A DNA stretch of 15,025 nt from JACDBD01 sp050743385. Its GTDB lineage: Bacteria > Actinomycetota > Acidimicrobiia > IMCC26256 > JACDBD01. The position numbers were made by a program, and so were the translations under genes. The stretch covers positions 1 to 15,025 of the forward strand of contig JBOGFJ010000208.1 in the NCBI GenBank assembly GCA_050743385.1, in the 5' to 3' direction. Positions 1 to 6,069 of the stretch are shown here, one piece after another (the first letter of the stretch is position 1; each line of letters starts with the position of its first letter). Below the pieces are notes generated by a model. It did not search any database and had not been told where the DNA came from. It was given only the letters and a program-made list of their open reading frames with translations.

Positions 1-928
1 GGAGCGTGAAGGAGATGTCGGTGATCCCGCTCTTGCTCACGTTCTGCACGATCATGTCGACGTTGACCGACTCGTCGGCCAGGGCCCGGAACACCCGGGC
101 GGCGATGCCGACCTGGTCGGGCACGCCGGTGATCGTGACCTTCGCCTCCGACGTGTCGTGGGTGACGCCGGAGATGATCGCCTGTTCCATGGAGGGGTCC
201 TCCTCGCACACCCAGGTTCCAGGCTGCCAGGTGAAGCTCGAGCGCACATGGACGGGGACCCCATGGTTGCGTGCGAACTCCACCGAGCGCAGCGCGAGCA
301 CCTTGCCACCCGTCGCCGCCATGTCGAGCATCTCCTCGTAGGAGACGCGGGGCAGCAGGCGCGCCTGAGGGACGATGCGGGGGTCGGCGGTGTAGACGCC
401 GGCCACATCGGTGTAGATCTCGCACGCCTCGGCGTCGAGCACGGCCGCGAGCGCGACTGCGGTCGTGTCCGAGCCGCCCCGGCCGAGGGTGGTGACGTCA
501 CGGGCGGTCGACACCCCCTGGAAGCCCGCGACCACCGCGACGTCGCCGGCGGCGACGGCGTCACGGATGCGCTCGGCCCTCACCTCCACGATCTTGGCCT
601 TGCCGTGGCTGGTGTCGGTCACGATCCCGGCCTGCGAGCCGGTGAACGACACTGCCCGGTGGCCCCGGTCGATGAGGGCCATGCAGAGCAGTGAGATCGA
701 GATCCGCTCACCGGCGGTGAGCAGCATGTCCATCTCGCGGGGCGCGGGGGCCTGCGACACGTCGCGGGCGAGCCGCTCGAGATCGTCGGTGCTGTGCCCC
801 ATGGCGGACACCACCGCGACAACGGCGTCGCCCTCCTTGCGGCTGGCGACGATGTGATCGGCGACAGCCTTGATGCGCTCGGCGTCGGCGACCGACGTCC
901 CGCCGAACTTCTGCACCAGGAGGCTCAC
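1..928 (-). CDS. ask: Aspartate kinase (partial, C-terminus outside window)
   Basis: Phosphorylates L-aspartate, the first committed step to lysine, threonine and methionine (and diaminopimelate) in the cytoplasm. About 309 residues are visible from a GTG start; family members are about 420, so roughly the last 110 (most of the second ACT domain) lie beyond the left edge. The kinase domain opens with VQKFGGTSVAD (K7 to S12) and includes REMDMLLTAGERIS, FTGSQAG and the substrate-loop motif GRGGSDTTA (149-157). The first ACT regulatory domain starts near residue 255 (EAKVTITGVPDQVGIAARVF), followed by NVDMIVQNVS, so feedback control by amino acids is expected. No SD precedes the GTG; TACCGT lies 8 nt upstream, suggesting leaderless initiation. 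It is divergent from the cyclophilin gene. Identity is near certain. Confidence 0.96.
   Translation of the reverse strand, partial: MSLLVQKFGGTSVADAERIKAVADHIVASRKEGDAVVAVVSAMGHSTDDLERLARDVSQAPAPREMDMLLTAGERISISLLCMALIDRGHRAVSFTGSQAGIVTDTSHGKAKIVEVRAERIRDAVAAGDVAVVAGFQGVSTARDVTTLGRGGSDTTAVALAAVLDAEACEIYTDVAGVYTADPRIVPQARLLPRVSYEEMLDMAATGGKVLALRSVEFARNHGVPVHVRSSFTWQPGTWVCEEDPSMEQAIISGVTHDTSEAKVTITGVPDQVGIAARVFRALADESVNVDMIVQNVSKSGITDISFTL
188..205 (-). promoter_or_regulatory. Internal ribosome binding site and start for an aspartokinase beta subunit
   Basis: Inside ask, in frame, ATG (190-188, Met247) is preceded by GAGGAGGA (205-198) with a 7-nt gap, the strongest SD-like site I found in the window. 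The predicted product starts MEQAIISGVTHDTSEAKVT, just before the first ACT domain. In Corynebacterium glutamicum and Bacillus subtilis, alpha2beta2 aspartokinases make the beta subunit from an internal in-frame start at the equivalent place. The function is inferred from that precedent. Confidence 0.72.
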
Positions 929-936
929 GTCGGCGC

Positions 937-942
937 ACGGTA
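937..942 (-). promoter_or_regulatory. Putative -10 box for leaderless ask
   Basis: TACCGT fits TANNNT and ends 8 nt before the GTG of ask, with no SD in between. A transcript starting at the usual distance would begin at or next to the start codon. No convincing -35 is seen. The whole divergent ask/cyclophilin spacer is only 69 bp (929-997). Confidence 0.45.
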
Positions 943-983
943 CCAGTGGGGTCGGCGACCCCCAGGCTCATTTGCCCTGGCTG

Positions 984-989
984 TAGGCT
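984..989 (+). promoter_or_regulatory. Putative -10 box for leaderless cyclophilin gene
   Basis: TAGGCT fits TANNNT and ends 8 nt before the GTG at 998. No SD is present. The geometry matches that of ask on the opposite strand. Confidence 0.45.
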
Positions 990-997
990 CCGCCCTC

Positions 998-1729
998 GTG
1001 TCGAAAGCCTCCAAGCGGGAACGCCAGCGCCTCAACCGGGAGGCGCGCCGCCAAGCCGAGCTCGCCTGGATGAAGCGCCGCCGCCGGCTCAAGGCGGCGC
1101 GCAACGTCGGGCTCCTGCTGCTGCCGCTGGTGGTCCTGTTCGTGGTGCTCCAGGTCGTGCGCGACGACGACAACAGCAGTTCGGAACCGAGCAACCGCGG
1201 CGGCTTCGCCACCGTGTCGACCAGCCTGGGTGACTTCGTGATCGAGCTCGATCGGGGCGAGGCACCGAACACGGTCGAGAACTTCGTCGAGCTCGCGGAC
1301 GACGGCTACTACGACGGCCTGGATGTCCACCGGGTCTCGTCGACCGCAGGTGTCATCCAGACCGGCGAGGGCGACGATCCCGTCGACACGATCGAGGACG
1401 AGCTCCCCACCGAGGGCCCGTACCAGATCGGCGACGTCGCGATGGCGAACACCGGCCAGCCCGACAGCGGCAGCTCGCAGTTCTTCGTCATCACGAGCGA
1501 GCCGGGCACCCAGCTCCCTCCCCAGTACTCGCGCTTCGGGAGGGTCGTGTCGGGCCTCGAAGTCGCGCAGCTGATCCAGGGCCTGGCGCCGCCCGAGGGC
1601 GACGGTCCCCCGACCCAGCCCGTGCAGGTCCTCCAAGTGAGGATCTCCGACAAGAACCCCGCCGCGACCGAGACCACGGTCGCGCCGGAGAGCACGACCA
1701 CCGCTCCTCCGGCGCCGCCCCCGTCGTAG
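998..1729 (+). CDS. Membrane-anchored cyclophilin-type peptidyl-prolyl cis-trans isomerase
   Basis: Predicted to catalyse prolyl cis-trans isomerisation outside the cytoplasmic membrane, helping secreted proteins fold. It has 243 residues: a very basic N-terminus (SKASKRERQRLNREARRQ), one membrane helix at about 36-54 (NVGLLLLPLVVLFVVLQVV), a cyclophilin domain at about 70-217, and a T/P/A-rich tail from about 220. Active-site elements are HRV (Arg112), IQTG (Gln121), MANTGQPDSGSSQFF (149-163) and FGRVVSG. The loop between Gln121 and MANTG lacks the usual GTGTGGPGY stretch. The open frame runs back to 794, but that part lies inside ask on the other strand; GTG 998 is chosen because the conserved basic segment starts there and a -10-like box sits just upstream. 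The gene ends 12 bp from a convergent gene. Confidence 0.9.
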   Translation: MSKASKRERQRLNREARRQAELAWMKRRRRLKAARNVGLLLLPLVVLFVVLQVVRDDDNSSSEPSNRGGFATVSTSLGDFVIELDRGEAPNTVENFVELADDGYYDGLDVHRVSSTAGVIQTGEGDDPVDTIEDELPTEGPYQIGDVAMANTGQPDSGSSQFFVITSEPGTQLPPQYSRFGRVVSGLEVAQLIQGLAPPEGDGPPTQPVQVLQVRISDKNPAATETTVAPESTTTAPPAPPPS

Positions 1730-1730
1730 C

Positions 1731-1751
1731 GACGCTCCTGGCTAGAGCGTC
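1731..1751. terminator. Hairpin between convergent cyclophilin and S51-like genes
   Basis: A perfect 7-bp inverted repeat, GACGCTC (1731-1737) and GAGCGTC (1745-1751), encloses the loop CTGGCTA. It lies across the 12-bp gap between the two stop codons, and the TAG stop of the minus-strand gene is in the loop. No U-tract is evident, so a bidirectional terminator is inferred from position and symmetry only. Confidence 0.5.
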
Positions 1752-2440
1752 AGCCGATCGACGAGCCGGCCGCCGGAGTACGTGACGGCGCGGCCGTCTT
1801 CGTAGACGGACACTTCGCCCGCCCCCACGGTCCGCCACGCCCCCGAGGGATCGCGCACCAGCGCAGTCGCCTCGTCGACGCCGACGAGGGCGGCGCCGTC
1901 GGGGAGCAGGTCGATCGACCGCTCGCGGAGATGGCCCGCGGCGGTGCCGTGATACGGGAACACCGCCAGCCCCACGACCACACCGAGCCCGACGGTGTAC
2001 GCGCCCCCACGGGGATCGACCATCGGGTCGCACAGCACGGTCGCTCCCGCACCCGAGGCGGCCAGCACGGCGCCTCCCTGGTACGCGGTGACGAGCGCCT
2101 CGAAGAGCGGCGAATCCTTCAGTACCGACCGGAGATGCAGCGGGGAGCCGTCCGCGAGGTACACGAACCGCGACTTGGCGAGGTTCCCGACGACGGCGGC
2201 GTCTTCGGCCTCGGCCCGGTGCAGCACCATCAGCGGCTTCACCTTGGCGCCGAGGCCCTCGAAGTGCGCTCGGGCGCGCTCGACAGCGCGGTCGGCGTGC
2301 TCGAACGCGGCCGCGGTCGGGATCACCGCCACCTCGTCGGTGCCGGCCGCCTCGAGGAGGGCGGCGTCGAGCTCGCGACAACGGTCGGTCCACTCGCCCC
2401 CGCCGACCAGCGCCAGCGTCCCTTTGCCGTGTTTGACCAT
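1742..2440 (-). CDS. Peptidase S51 / cyanophycinase-like protein lacking the usual catalytic serine
   Basis: Belongs by overall pattern to the class I glutamine-amidotransferase-like fold that includes cyanophycinase and dipeptidase E. It has 232 residues: LALVGGGEW at 10-17, an AVIPTAA strand at about 38-44, RFVYLADGSPLHL at about 91-103, and the nucleophile-elbow region VLAASGAGATVLC at 125-137. Family members normally read SSAGAMVLC there; this protein reads SGAGATVLC, so Gly130 replaces the nucleophile and Ser129 is one position early. A histidine-rich segment (PYHGTAAGH, 162-170) could supply the other catalytic residue. Start 2440 is preferred over ATG 2461 because GAGGGAG lies 7 nt upstream; TAGGCT (2467-2472) is a possible -10. 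Hydrolytic activity is doubtful and the substrate is unknown. Confidence 0.8.
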   Translation of the reverse strand: MVKHGKGTLALVGGGEWTDRCRELDAALLEAAGTDEVAVIPTAAAFEHADRAVERARAHFEGLGAKVKPLMVLHRAEAEDAAVVGNLAKSRFVYLADGSPLHLRSVLKDSPLFEALVTAYQGGAVLAASGAGATVLCDPMVDPRGGAYTVGLGVVVGLAVFPYHGTAAGHLRERSIDLLPDGAALVGVDEATALVRDPSGAWRTVGAGEVSVYEDGRAVTYSGGRLVDRLTL

Positions 2441-2447
2441 CAAATGG

Positions 2448-2454
2448 CTCCCTC
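2448..2454 (-). promoter_or_regulatory. Ribosome binding site deciding the start of the S51-like gene
   Basis: GAGGGAG lies 7 nt upstream of ATG 2440. The alternative ATG at 2461 has no SD but lies 5 nt after TAGGCT (2467-2472). A transcript from that box would start at about 2460 and give a roughly 20-nt leader containing this SD, which favours 2440. Confidence 0.55.
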
Positions 2455-2511
2455 GCTCCATGGCGGAGCCTATGGGACGGCGGGGTTTGGAGCGGGTTGG
2501 CTACCCGGCGG

Positions 2512-2550
2512 TAACCTCGTCGGCCTCGCCGCTCGTACGGCACAGGGGGA
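2512..2550 (+). promoter_or_regulatory. Putative -10 box and ribosome binding site of the hbd-ecm unit
   Basis: TAACCT (2512-2517) fits TANNNT, and AGGGGGA (2544-2550) lies 5 nt before the hbd GTG. The RBS is clear; the promoter is weak, since the nearest -35-like hexamer, TTGGAG at 2487, is 19 nt upstream of the -10. The 115-bp spacer 2441-2555 also serves the divergent S51-like gene. Confidence 0.45.
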
Positions 2551-2555
2551 CCTCC

Positions 2556-3413
2556 GTGGACATCAAGCGCGTCGGCATCGTCGGCTCCGGCATCATGGGA
2601 TCGGGCATCGCCGAGGTCGCGGCCAAGGCCGGCTTCGAGGTGACGCTGCGCAGCCGTTCCGACACGGGCGCGCAGTCGATGATCGCCGGGCTGGAGAAGT
2701 CGCTCGCCAAGCAGGTCGATAAGGGCAGGCTCGACGACGGCGAGCGCAACGCCGTTCAGGGCCGGGTGCGGGCGGTGACCGCGCTCTCCGAGCTGGCCGA
2801 TTGCGAGCTCGTGCTCGAGTCGATCATCGAGGAGCTGGCGCCGAAGACCGAGCTCTTCGCCGAGCTCGACGGCATCTGCGGCGACGGCGCGATCCTGGCG
2901 TCGAACACGTCCACCCTGTCGATCAAAGCCGTCGCCGCGGCTACGAACCGGCCGGCGCAGGTGTGCGGCATCCATTTCTTCAACCCTGCGACCGCCATGC
3001 CGCTGGTGGAGCTCGTGCGGGCCGAGCAGACGGCCGACGAGACGCTGGCGGCGGCCCGTGCGTTCGCCGAGTCGTGTGGCAAGACGGTCGTCGACGTGCG
3101 CGACCAGGCCGGCTTCGTCGTGAACGCGCTGCTGTTCCCCTACCTCAACAACGCCGTGAAGCTGCTCGAAGCGGGTGTCGCCACTCGCGACGACATCGAC
3201 GCCGCCATGAAGGGCGGCTGCAACTTTCCGATGGGCCCCCTCGAGCTGCTCGACCTCGTGGGCCTCGACACCAGCCTGGCGATCATCGAAGCCCTCTACG
3301 CCGAGTTCGAAGACCCCAACTACGAGCCCGCGCCGATGCTCGCCGGCCTCGTGCAGGACGGGAAGCTCGGCCGCAAGACCGGCGCCGGGTTCTACGACTA
3401 CGCGAAGAAGTAG
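2556..3413 (+). CDS. hbd: 3-hydroxybutyryl-CoA dehydrogenase
   Basis: Interconverts acetoacetyl-CoA and (S)-3-hydroxybutyryl-CoA with NAD(P)H in the cytoplasm. The 285 residues match the usual single-function family length. The N-terminal Rossmann domain carries RVGIVGSGIMGSG (GxGxxG at 10-15), then ASNTSTLSI (115-123) and the catalytic GIHFFNPATAMPLVE segment with His140 and Glu152, followed by GFVVNALLFPYLN. The C-terminal domain has CNFPMGPLELLDLVGLDT and ends GRKTGAGFYDY. GTG 2556 is chosen because the nucleotide-binding strand begins right after it and AGGGGGA lies 5 nt upstream; the frame is open back to 1995 only by chance, antisense to the neighbour. It precedes the mutase gene by 12 bp, so the two are probably co-transcribed. 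Together they suggest supply of C4-CoA units to the ethylmalonyl-CoA route rather than only beta-oxidation. Confidence 0.94.
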   Translation: MDIKRVGIVGSGIMGSGIAEVAAKAGFEVTLRSRSDTGAQSMIAGLEKSLAKQVDKGRLDDGERNAVQGRVRAVTALSELADCELVLESIIEELAPKTELFAELDGICGDGAILASNTSTLSIKAVAAATNRPAQVCGIHFFNPATAMPLVELVRAEQTADETLAAARAFAESCGKTVVDVRDQAGFVVNALLFPYLNNAVKLLEAGVATRDDIDAAMKGGCNFPMGPLELLDLVGLDTSLAIIEALYAEFEDPNYEPAPMLAGLVQDGKLGRKTGAGFYDYAKK

Positions 3414-3425
3414 GAAACTGGTCGC

Positions 3426-5426
3426 ATGACGCAGCGGGACCGCCCGTGGCTCATGCGGACGTACTCGGGCCACACCTCGGCCCGGGCCTCCAACGAGCTG
3501 TACCGCACGAACCTCGCCCGGGGCCAGACCGGCCTCTCGATCGCCTTCGACCTCCCCACCCAGACGGGCTACGACCCCGACGCGGAGCTGGCGGCCGGCG
3601 AGGTCGGGAAGGTGGGCGTGCCCGTCCCGCACCTGGGCGAGATGCGCCAGCTCTTCGAGGGCATCCCGCTCGACGAGATGAACACCTCGATGACGATCAA
3701 CGCGACCGCGATGTGGCTGCTCGCGATGTACGTCGCCCTCGGCGAGGAGCACGGCGTCGACCCCGCCCTGCTCTCGGGCACGACGCAGAACGACATCGTC
3801 AAGGAGTACCTGTCGCGTGGGACGTACATCTTCCCCCCCGAAGCGTCGCGGCGGCTGACCGTCGACCTGATCGTCCACGCGGTGCGCAACATCCCGCGGT
3901 GGAACCCGATCAACGTGTGCCCGTACCACCTCCAGGAGGCGGGGGCCACGCCCGTGCAGGAGATCGCGTACGGGCTCGCGACCGCGGTTGCGGTGCTCGA
4001 CGCCGTGCGCGACTCGGGCCAGGTGAGCGACGACGAGCTCCCCGACGTCGTCGGGCGCATCTCCTTCTTCATCGACGTGGGTGTCCGCTTCGTCGAGGAG
4101 ACGTGCAAGATGCGGGCGTTCAGCCGCCTGTGGGACCGCATCTGCAGTGAGCGGTACGGCGTCGAGGACGAGAAGCTGCGCCGGTTCCGCTACGGGGTGC
4201 AGGTCAACTCGCTCGGGCTCACCGAGGCCCAGCCCGAGAACAACGTGCAGCGCATCGTGCTCGAGATGCTCGGCGTGACGCTCTCGAAGGATGCGCGTGC
4301 GCGGGCCATCCAACTGCCGTGCTGGAACGAGGCGCTCGGTCTCCCCCGTCCGTGGGACCAACAGTGGTCGCTGCGTATCCAGCAGGTGCTCGCGTACGAG
4401 AGCGACCTGCTCGAGTACGACGACCTGTTCGCGGGATCGACCGTCGTCGAGGCCAAGACCAGTGAGCTGGCCGACGAGGCCGACGCCGAGCTCCAGTGGG
4501 TACTCGAGGGCGGCGGGTCCTTCGAGATGATCGACGCCATGAAGGGCCGGCTGGTCCAGAGTCACGCCGAGCGGGTGCGCAAGATCGAAGCGGGCGACAT
4601 CCAGGTCGTCGGCGTCAACAGCTTCACCGAGACCGCGCCCTCGCCGCTGGTGTCGACGTACGCGGAGGGCGGCGGCTCGAACATCCTCGAGCTCGACCCC
4701 GCAGCCGAGGCCGAGCAGATCGAATCGCTGAAGCACTGGCGCGCCGAACGCGACGCCGCGGCGGTAGAACGCGCCCTCGCCGGTGTGCGCGAGGTCGCGG
4801 GCACCGACCAGAACCTGATGCCGGCGACGATCGAGCTCGCCAAGGCGGGCGGCACCGTCGGCGAGTGGGCGGGCGCGCTGCGCGAAGTATTCGGCGAGTA
4901 CCGCGCTCCCACGGGCGTGGGTGGCGTCGCGACCGCGCCGGTCGACGACATGCTCGCCGTGCGCGAGCGGGTGCAGGCAGCGGCGCGGGAGCTCGGCGGC
5001 CCGGTGCGCGTGCTGGTCGGCAAGCCCGGCCTCGACGGCCACTCCAACGGCGCCGAGCAGATCGCGGTGGCGGCGCGCGACGCGGGGATGGAGGTCGTGT
5101 ACCAGGGCATCCGGCTCACGCCGGACGAGATCGCGGCGGCGGCGCGCGACGAGGACGTCGATGTGATCGGCCTGTCGATCCTGTCGGGCTCCCACCTCGA
5201 GCTCGTGCCCGAGACGATCCGGCTGCTACGCGAGCTGGGCGTCGACGCTCCGGTCGTCGTCGGCGGCATCATCCCGGAGCCCGATCAGCCCAAGCTCACC
5301 GAGGCGGGGGTCGCCCGCGTCTACACGCCCAAGGACTTCCGCCTGTCGAAGATCATGGGCGACGTCGCCGACCTCGCCATCGAACGCCGCCGCGGCCACG
5401 CCACCCCGTCCCAACCTGCGCGCTGA
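3426..5426 (+). CDS. ecm: Ethylmalonyl-CoA mutase (coenzyme B12-dependent, MeaA type)
   Basis: Rearranges (2R)-ethylmalonyl-CoA to (2S)-methylsuccinyl-CoA, a step of the ethylmalonyl-CoA pathway of acetyl-CoA assimilation. The single chain has 666 residues, the Ecm/MeaA length. The N-terminal TIM-barrel starts RPWLMRTYSGHTSARASNE and contains GQTGLSIAFDLPTQTGYD, MNTSMTINATA, GTTQNDIVKEYLSRGTYI, RISFFIDVG and RYGVQVNSLGLTE. The C-terminal B12 domain has GKPGLDGHSNGAEQ with Asp537 and axial ligand His539, then LSILSGSH and VVVGGIIPE. The overall wording follows Rhodobacter Ecm and streptomycete MeaA more closely than methylmalonyl-CoA mutase, as I recall those families. An AGGAA lies about 11 nt before the ATG. 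The last codons form half of a palindromic repeat (see 5413). Substrate preference against methylmalonyl- or isobutyryl-CoA mutase rests on family resemblance only. Confidence 0.9.
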   Translation: MTQRDRPWLMRTYSGHTSARASNELYRTNLARGQTGLSIAFDLPTQTGYDPDAELAAGEVGKVGVPVPHLGEMRQLFEGIPLDEMNTSMTINATAMWLLAMYVALGEEHGVDPALLSGTTQNDIVKEYLSRGTYIFPPEASRRLTVDLIVHAVRNIPRWNPINVCPYHLQEAGATPVQEIAYGLATAVAVLDAVRDSGQVSDDELPDVVGRISFFIDVGVRFVEETCKMRAFSRLWDRICSERYGVEDEKLRRFRYGVQVNSLGLTEAQPENNVQRIVLEMLGVTLSKDARARAIQLPCWNEALGLPRPWDQQWSLRIQQVLAYESDLLEYDDLFAGSTVVEAKTSELADEADAELQWVLEGGGSFEMIDAMKGRLVQSHAERVRKIEAGDIQVVGVNSFTETAPSPLVSTYAEGGGSNILELDPAAEAEQIESLKHWRAERDAAAVERALAGVREVAGTDQNLMPATIELAKAGGTVGEWAGALREVFGEYRAPTGVGGVATAPVDDMLAVRERVQAAARELGGPVRVLVGKPGLDGHSNGAEQIAVAARDAGMEVVYQGIRLTPDEIAAAARDEDVDVIGLSILSGSHLELVPETIRLLRELGVDAPVVVGGIIPEPDQPKLTEAGVARVYTPKDFRLSKIMGDVADLAIERRRGHATPSQPAR

Positions 5427-5460
5427 GCGCGCCGGTTCGAGCGCGCCCGGCGCGCCGGTT
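5413..5460. terminator. Palindromic repeat / hairpin at the end of ecm (repeat copy 1)
   Basis: AACC-T-GCGCGC (5413-5423) pairs with GCGCGC-C-GGTT (5427-5437), one mismatch, with the ecm TGA stop as the 3-nt loop. The 11-nt right arm occurs again at 5450-5460, so two alternative pairings exist. The first 21 nt (5413-5433) are identical to 10910-10930. It sits between convergent ecm and SGNH genes and lacks a U-tract. Confidence 0.6.
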
Positions 5461-5468
5461 GGAGGGAC

Positions 5469-5999
5469 TCAACCGACGGCCTGCATGATCTCGTGCGCCA
5501 CCCGTTGCCTACCGGCCTCGTTCAGGTGCCCATCTGGCTCACGGTACGCGGGGTCACAACCGCCGATGCTGTCAGCGGGTCCGTGGACGGGGTTCGGGTA
5601 GATCGCGTTCAGGATGTCGCGAGACTCGGGCCAGTCCGGGTTGCACAGTGCGGCGAGCCACAGGACGCGGGTACCGCGACTCTGCAGGCTCGAGGTGATC
5701 GTGCTCACCGCGCTCTCATAGTCGCAATGCGGCTGCGCGCCGCGGGGGGCAAGGTTCGACCCGACGAACAGCAACACGGCGACCGGCGGTGCCTGTGTAG
5801 TCGTCACGTTCTCGACCACGTGGCAGGGGCTGAGCCCGCCGAAGACGCGTTCGTCGTAGGGCAGATACGGCGCGACCTGCTGGCCGAAGCTGTCACCCCA
5901 CAGCACGACGTCGGGTCGAGGCGGCACCTTCTTGGTCGGTGCGCAGGCTCCGACCGCGAACCCAGCAGCCACGATCGCCAGCACGACCAGCCGCCTCAT
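5469..5999 (-). CDS. Small SGNH-hydrolase-like lipoprotein
   Basis: Probably an exported, lipid-anchored esterase or deacylase of the SGNH/GDSL superfamily. The 176 residues begin with MRRLVVLAIVAAGFAVGAC, a lipoprotein signal whose lipobox ends at Cys19. SGNH block I is VLWGDSFGQQV (nucleophile Ser37), a glycine pair at 54-55 fits block II, block III is VLLFVGSN (Asn82), and block V is DGHLN (Asp156, His158), so all catalytic positions are present. Several extra cysteines (59, 92, 119, 148) may form disulfides outside the cell. No SD precedes the ATG; TACTCT lies 8 nt upstream, suggesting a leaderless message. It stands alone, convergent with ecm and downstream of the acyl-CoA synthetase gene. 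Similar small domains modify cell-wall sugars, but the substrate here cannot be told. Confidence 0.8.
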   Translation of the reverse strand: MRRLVVLAIVAAGFAVGACAPTKKVPPRPDVVLWGDSFGQQVAPYLPYDERVFGGLSPCHVVENVTTTQAPPVAVLLFVGSNLAPRGAQPHCDYESAVSTITSSLQSRGTRVLWLAALCNPDWPESRDILNAIYPNPVHGPADSIGGCDPAYREPDGHLNEAGRQRVAHEIMQAVG

Positions 6000-6007
6000 C
6001 GGTAGCG

Positions 6008-6013
6008 AGAGTA
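6008..6013 (-). promoter_or_regulatory. Putative -10 box for leaderless SGNH lipoprotein gene
   Basis: TACTCT fits TANNNT and ends 8 nt before the ATG; no SD is present. It lies in the 70-bp gap (6000-6069) downstream of the acyl-CoA synthetase gene, so the lipoprotein gene may be transcribed on its own. Confidence 0.42.
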
Positions 6014-6069
6014 GGCCAAGCTCACACCGCGCGTTTTGCGAGCCGATGGACCTGTGGGTCGTGTCGGCG

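Noticed and set aside
2441..2555. Cobalamin riboswitch upstream of the hbd-ecm unit
   Set aside because: The space is only 115 bp shared with a divergent gene, and no B12-box-like conserved segment is visible.
1491..5195. A 1234-codon open frame on the minus strand opposite hbd and ecm
   Set aside because: Its translation is arginine-, histidine- and valine-rich with no family pattern, and it lies antisense to hbd and ecm, which have strong motifs throughout; it also overlaps the S51-like and cyclophilin genes. Long antisense frames are expected in GC-rich coding DNA with strong third-position bias.
5413..5460. CRISPR or tandem-repeat array at the GCGCGC-rich stretch
   Set aside because: There are only two short arms in direct repeat, no regular spacing, and the other copy is 5.5 kb away; a palindromic gene-end element explains it better.
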